Shown here piece after piece: positions 61,205 to 64,000 of a stretch of DNA of 64,000 bases. This DNA is from Phascolarctobacterium sp. (GTDB taxonomy: Bacteria > Bacillota > Negativicutes > Acidaminococcales > Acidaminococcaceae): assembly GCA_030531205.1 (NCBI GenBank), contig JAUNOC010000004.1:1-64000 (forward strand), given 5' to 3'. Position 1 is the first letter of the stretch. Each line of letters begins with the position of its first letter. The notes under the pieces were generated by a model that had not been told where the DNA came from, did no database searches, and was given only the letters and a program-made list of their open reading frames with translations. Made by a program: the position numbers and the translations under genes.

Positions 61205-61294
61205 ATGATGATTACAAAGACGGGAATAACTATATTAAATAATATAGGGGGGGGTATCGTGAATTTGGCAATTTGCAAGATGTTGCCGGGTTAG
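61205..61294 (+). CDS. 29-residue leader peptide ORF with a poly-G tract (doubtful)
   Basis: MMITKTGITILNNIGGGIVN and onward, 29 residues, hydrophobic in the second half. The ribosome-binding site AAGG lies only 3 nt before ATG 61205, so translation is uncertain. The eight-G run encodes the GGG and would shift the frame if its length varied. Confidence 0.3.
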   Translation: MMITKTGITILNNIGGGIVNLAICKMLPG

Positions 61295-61345
61295 TTTTTG
61301 CTTATATTAATGTAGTAGTTTGGGTTAAAAAAATAATTTTGTTTT

Positions 61346-61390
61346 AAAAACCTTGAGAGGATAGTCATATCCTTTCAAGGTTTTTCTTTT
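61346..61390 (+). terminator. Strong terminator before the surface-protein gene
   Basis: AAAAACCTTGAGAGGATA pairs with TATCCTTTCAAGGTTTTT (one G-U), loop GTCA, then TTTTTCTTTT. Confidence 0.9.
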
Positions 61391-61453
61391 GCACTGCAGG
61401 GCAGGTTTCAGAAAAAAGGATAAAGGAATCTGGGTTAAAGGATAGGGGATAAA

Positions 61454-64000
61454 ATGAAAAGAAATGATTTAAGTAAAAAGGTGTTGCTGACAGTATTTGT
61501 CGGCGGTATGCTGTGTGCCAATAGTGCTTTGGCGGAATGGTATGGTAAGGGTAATAGTTTTGTTATTACAGCACCTGATCCGGAAGTTTTAACTGGCGTT
61601 AATGCGATAATTGATGATAGTACTACAATTCAGGGTCAAACAGTGGGGAGTGCTAATATAATTTATGGCGGGTATTCTAATGGTAGTGGAACAGTAACTG
61701 GTAATGTCATAACTTTTAGCACAACTAATGCAATAACGATTAGCGGTGCTTATATTTATGGCGGTTATTCTAACGACGGGAATGCTATGGGTAACAGCAT
61801 GAAGATTTCGGGCGGTATGTTCAGTGACACTTGGATTTATAGTGGATTTTCAAACAATGGCAATGTTATGGGCAATAGCGTGAAGATTGAGGGCGGTATA
61901 TTTGAGTGTGGGGTATTTAATGACGGGGGTTTTTATTGTAATTTTTCAGACAATGGCGATGTTACGGATAACAGCGTGACCATTGAGAGTGGCACATTTA
62001 GTAATATCGGTTTTTATTGTGGCTTTTCAAACCATTGCGATACTTCGGGTAACAGCGTGACCATTGAGGGCGGTGCATTTAGTAATATTGGTTTTTATTG
62101 TGGATGGTCTTACGGTGATGCTGTGAGTAACAGCATCACCATTAGGGGAGGTACATTCAGCAATGACGCTAAACTTTACGGCGGTTATTCCCCCATTAAT
62201 GTTGTTATGTGTAACAGTGTGACTGTTGAGAATGGTACATTTAACAATAACATTGAATTATATGGGGGTCATTCTGCAAGCGGTACAGCAAGCAAAAATG
62301 AAGTAACCATTAACAACGGCAACTTCACTGGAAGCGAGATTCATGGCGGGCGGGCAGATTATGGTATGGCAGTAAGTGAAAATAAAGTAACTATAAATGA
62401 CGGTAACTTTACTGGAGGTGCGATTTATGGTGGTAGGAATGGAGCTGCTGTAAGTGGAAATGAAATAATTATTAAGGGTGGCATATTTACTAATAATATT
62501 AAACTTTATGGCGGTTTCTCAGATTATGGCGATGCAATGAGTAACAGCGTGACCGTTGAGGGTGGCACATTTAATGGTGCTTCGCTTTATGGTGGGAAGG
62601 TAGATTTTGGTACAATAACCGATAATACTTTGAATCTGAAAACAAATGTTAGGGGCTTGGTGGCGAATGTTGGCAATTTCCAAAAAGTGAACTTCACTAT
62701 TCCTGCAGGTGTGACCAGTGATATAGTAATGATGCAGATGGCTGACCCGTCAAGCAGTACTTTTGTTTTGGCTGATGTTACAGATGGTTTTGTGGTTGAC
62801 CTTAATGGTCTGTCTTTGGCAGCTGGTGATTATATCACTCTCGTTAAAGGCGTGGATGATACAAGTTTTACACCATTAACTAATTATTATGTTTTGGAGT
62901 TTGGTGGAACAAAGGAACTGGTTTATGCCAATGGTATGCCTACACCCAAAGGGGACTACACCATTAGGCAAAATAACGGTACAGTAAAGGGCGATTCCGG
63001 TATTGCGGGAAGTTATACAGGTGATATTTACGGGAATACTAATGGTTCAGGATTGACGGTTACGGGCGGTACGCTCTCTGCTACCAGTTACAGCGGCAAT
63101 GAGGTCATTGTACGCCGGGGTAATTATGAATTTACTCATATGGTTGATGGTATATATGGTGCGTATAGTGAGAATGTGGGAGATAAATTTAATGTTGATA
63201 ATAATGTAGTGGAAATTTTTGATGCCGCTATTGTGGGTTCTCCTGTTGAAAAATGTATTGCGGGTGGTTGTAATTTTTCAACTGGAGCAATTGAGGGAGA
63301 CAAGGGTACGGCATCCAATAACTATGTATTTATTCACAATGTGGCAATTACTGCCGGCGGTATAACCGTTGCTGGCGGATATATAGCAAGTTCGCCTTAC
63401 AAAGAAGGAAAGGTAGATGGTAATTTGGTTAAGATAGATAATCTTTTCGCAGGAACGGCAAATGTTACAGTGTTAGGAGGTTTTAATATCCTTGGCACGG
63501 TGAGTAATAACACGGTGGAGTTGGTTGCCGGCAAATACAATTCAACTATTGGCGGTATGGAATTACGGGGTAATGTTATAAAAAATCATGTGATAATTCG
63601 CGGTGGTGATCATGATATTGGAACGCTGTCAGCAACAATGTACTGCGTTGTTGCCGGTGGTATGGTATCGCAAATCAGTGCCAATGGCAATGTGGAAGAA
63701 AACACGGTGTTGATTGAAAATGGTAATTTTAAGGGGAATGTTGCCGGTGGTTATTTGGGTGAAAATGTTGTGGGGCATGCCCAAGGGAACAGTGTAACGG
63801 TTACAGGTGGCACTTTTGCAAATGATACAAAGATTTATGGTGGTTATAGCGGAAATGGCAGTGTCGGAGGCAGTATACCGGCAGAAGGGAATACCATAAA
63901 CATTTTTGGCGGAAGTTTTGGAAATGGCAGTGAGTTTTATGGCGGTTACAGTCAAGCTGGTAGTAATGTCACAGGCAATATAGTGAATATTGCTGGCGGA
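61454..64000 (+). CDS. Giant repeat-rich secreted surface protein, partial (autotransporter/adhesin-like)
   Basis: The frame from ATG 61454 is open through the window end (849 codons, no stop). A signal peptide covers about residues 1-28 (VLLTVFVGGMLCANSALA). From residue 65 on, short units of about 25-35 residues repeat: IYGGYS, then a Asn/Gly loop with GNSVTIEGGTF, then a hydrophobic strand. At least ten such units occur in residues 65-390, and more after about residue 520, separated by a non-repeat part. This is the pattern of a parallel beta-helix passenger domain, as in autotransporter adhesins, but the C-terminal anchor is outside the window. GGGG about 6-9 nt upstream serves as ribosome-binding site. 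Confidence 0.8.
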   Translation, partial: MKRNDLSKKVLLTVFVGGMLCANSALAEWYGKGNSFVITAPDPEVLTGVNAIIDDSTTIQGQTVGSANIIYGGYSNGSGTVTGNVITFSTTNAITISGAYIYGGYSNDGNAMGNSMKISGGMFSDTWIYSGFSNNGNVMGNSVKIEGGIFECGVFNDGGFYCNFSDNGDVTDNSVTIESGTFSNIGFYCGFSNHCDTSGNSVTIEGGAFSNIGFYCGWSYGDAVSNSITIRGGTFSNDAKLYGGYSPINVVMCNSVTVENGTFNNNIELYGGHSASGTASKNEVTINNGNFTGSEIHGGRADYGMAVSENKVTINDGNFTGGAIYGGRNGAAVSGNEIIIKGGIFTNNIKLYGGFSDYGDAMSNSVTVEGGTFNGASLYGGKVDFGTITDNTLNLKTNVRGLVANVGNFQKVNFTIPAGVTSDIVMMQMADPSSSTFVLADVTDGFVVDLNGLSLAAGDYITLVKGVDDTSFTPLTNYYVLEFGGTKELVYANGMPTPKGDYTIRQNNGTVKGDSGIAGSYTGDIYGNTNGSGLTVTGGTLSATSYSGNEVIVRRGNYEFTHMVDGIYGAYSENVGDKFNVDNNVVEIFDAAIVGSPVEKCIAGGCNFSTGAIEGDKGTASNNYVFIHNVAITAGGITVAGGYIASSPYKEGKVDGNLVKIDNLFAGTANVTVLGGFNILGTVSNNTVELVAGKYNSTIGGMELRGNVIKNHVIIRGGDHDIGTLSATMYCVVAGGMVSQISANGNVEENTVLIENGNFKGNVAGGYLGENVVGHAQGNSVTVTGGTFANDTKIYGGYSGNGSVGGSIPAEGNTINIFGGSFGNGSEFYGGYSQAGSNVTGNIVNIAGG

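Larger units (their letters stand above)
61169..61390 (+). ncRNA. Candidate short transcript or attenuated leader
   Basis: A promoter at 61134-61162 and a strong terminator at 61346-61390 bound about 220 nt. It could be a small RNA or a leader that stops before the surface-protein gene at 61454 unless antiterminated. It carries a 29-codon frame (61205-61294) with a run of eight G at 61247-61254. No known RNA family is recognised. Confidence 0.45.

Noticed and set aside
61700-62600. Regularly spaced short repeats considered as a CRISPR array
   Set aside because: The repeats are degenerate, in reading frame and encode the YGGYS/VTIEGG protein pattern; there are no constant repeats or cas genes.

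Overview
This window most likely comes from a diderm Firmicute of the Negativicutes, plausibly an Acidaminococcaceae/Phascolarctobacterium relative (an inference, no database was searched). Outer-membrane features (a TonB-dependent receptor at 29528-31507 and a very large secreted beta-helix repeat protein starting at 61454) sit beside typically Firmicute genes and gene orders: sepF / YlmH-type S4 protein / divIVA, ylbF, yqeG, yhaM, trmK-nif3 and a pyr operon. Base composition is moderately AT-rich, with strong Shine-Dalgarno sites and consensus or extended -10 promoters.

Layout. 1-392: repeat debris and a promoter. 393-7187: a defence block with a complete type I restriction-modification operon (hsdR-hsdM-hsdS) followed by an MqsR-like toxin and an antitoxin carrying an MqsA-type zinc finger/HTH fused to a Panacea domain. 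7425-9987: a compact cassette of unknown purpose: Com-like zinc ribbon, phage-like sigma factor, DUF1659, a 55-residue peptide, DUF2922, an Amidase_2 enzyme and a YvrJ-type mini membrane protein, punctuated by strong terminators and inverted repeats. 10321-21189: housekeeping genes (trmK, nif3, yhaM, yqeG, nitrilase, VanX-like dipeptidase, ylbF, murB, leuS, secG, membrane pyrophosphatase). 21388-23097 (minus strand): fructose-bisphosphate aldolase and an RluA-type pseudouridine synthase.

23168-34232 is a cobalamin region: BtuC/BtuD-like ABC transporter, cobU, cobT core, cobS, a second CobT-like fragment, cobC, nicotinamidase, TonB receptor, a DUF71/Dph6-like ATPase, a TIM-barrel protein and a BtuF-like lipoprotein. 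Together they would bring corrinoids across both membranes and finish the nucleotide loop. CobT looks split over two non-adjacent genes. 34317-40269 mixes acyl-CoA dehydrogenase, lspA, rluD, a LUD-domain protein and several unknowns. 40346-40759 holds five tRNA genes (Asp, Phe, Gly, Cys, Leu). 40812-51601 carries yggS, sepF, an S4 protein, divIVA, a truncated RecQ helicase with no ordinary start codon, an acyl-CoA ligase, typA, a second sepF, a DEAD-box-type helicase and pnp. 51655-60246 is a pyrimidine operon pyrB-pyrC-carB-pyrK-pyrD-pyrF-pyrE without carA. 60247-61453 is a long non-coding stretch of repeats, two long perfect palindromes and a candidate short transcript containing an 8-G run. 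61454-64000 is the start of the repeat-rich surface protein, which runs off the window.

Two dispersed repeat families run through the intergenic DNA: R1 (core like GGTAAGATGTTCCTGTGATT, about 16 copies in both orientations, in places as terminal inverted repeats) and R2 (GC-rich palindromic blocks). A relative of R2 has entered the hsdS reading frame and is translated in the linker of the specificity subunit.
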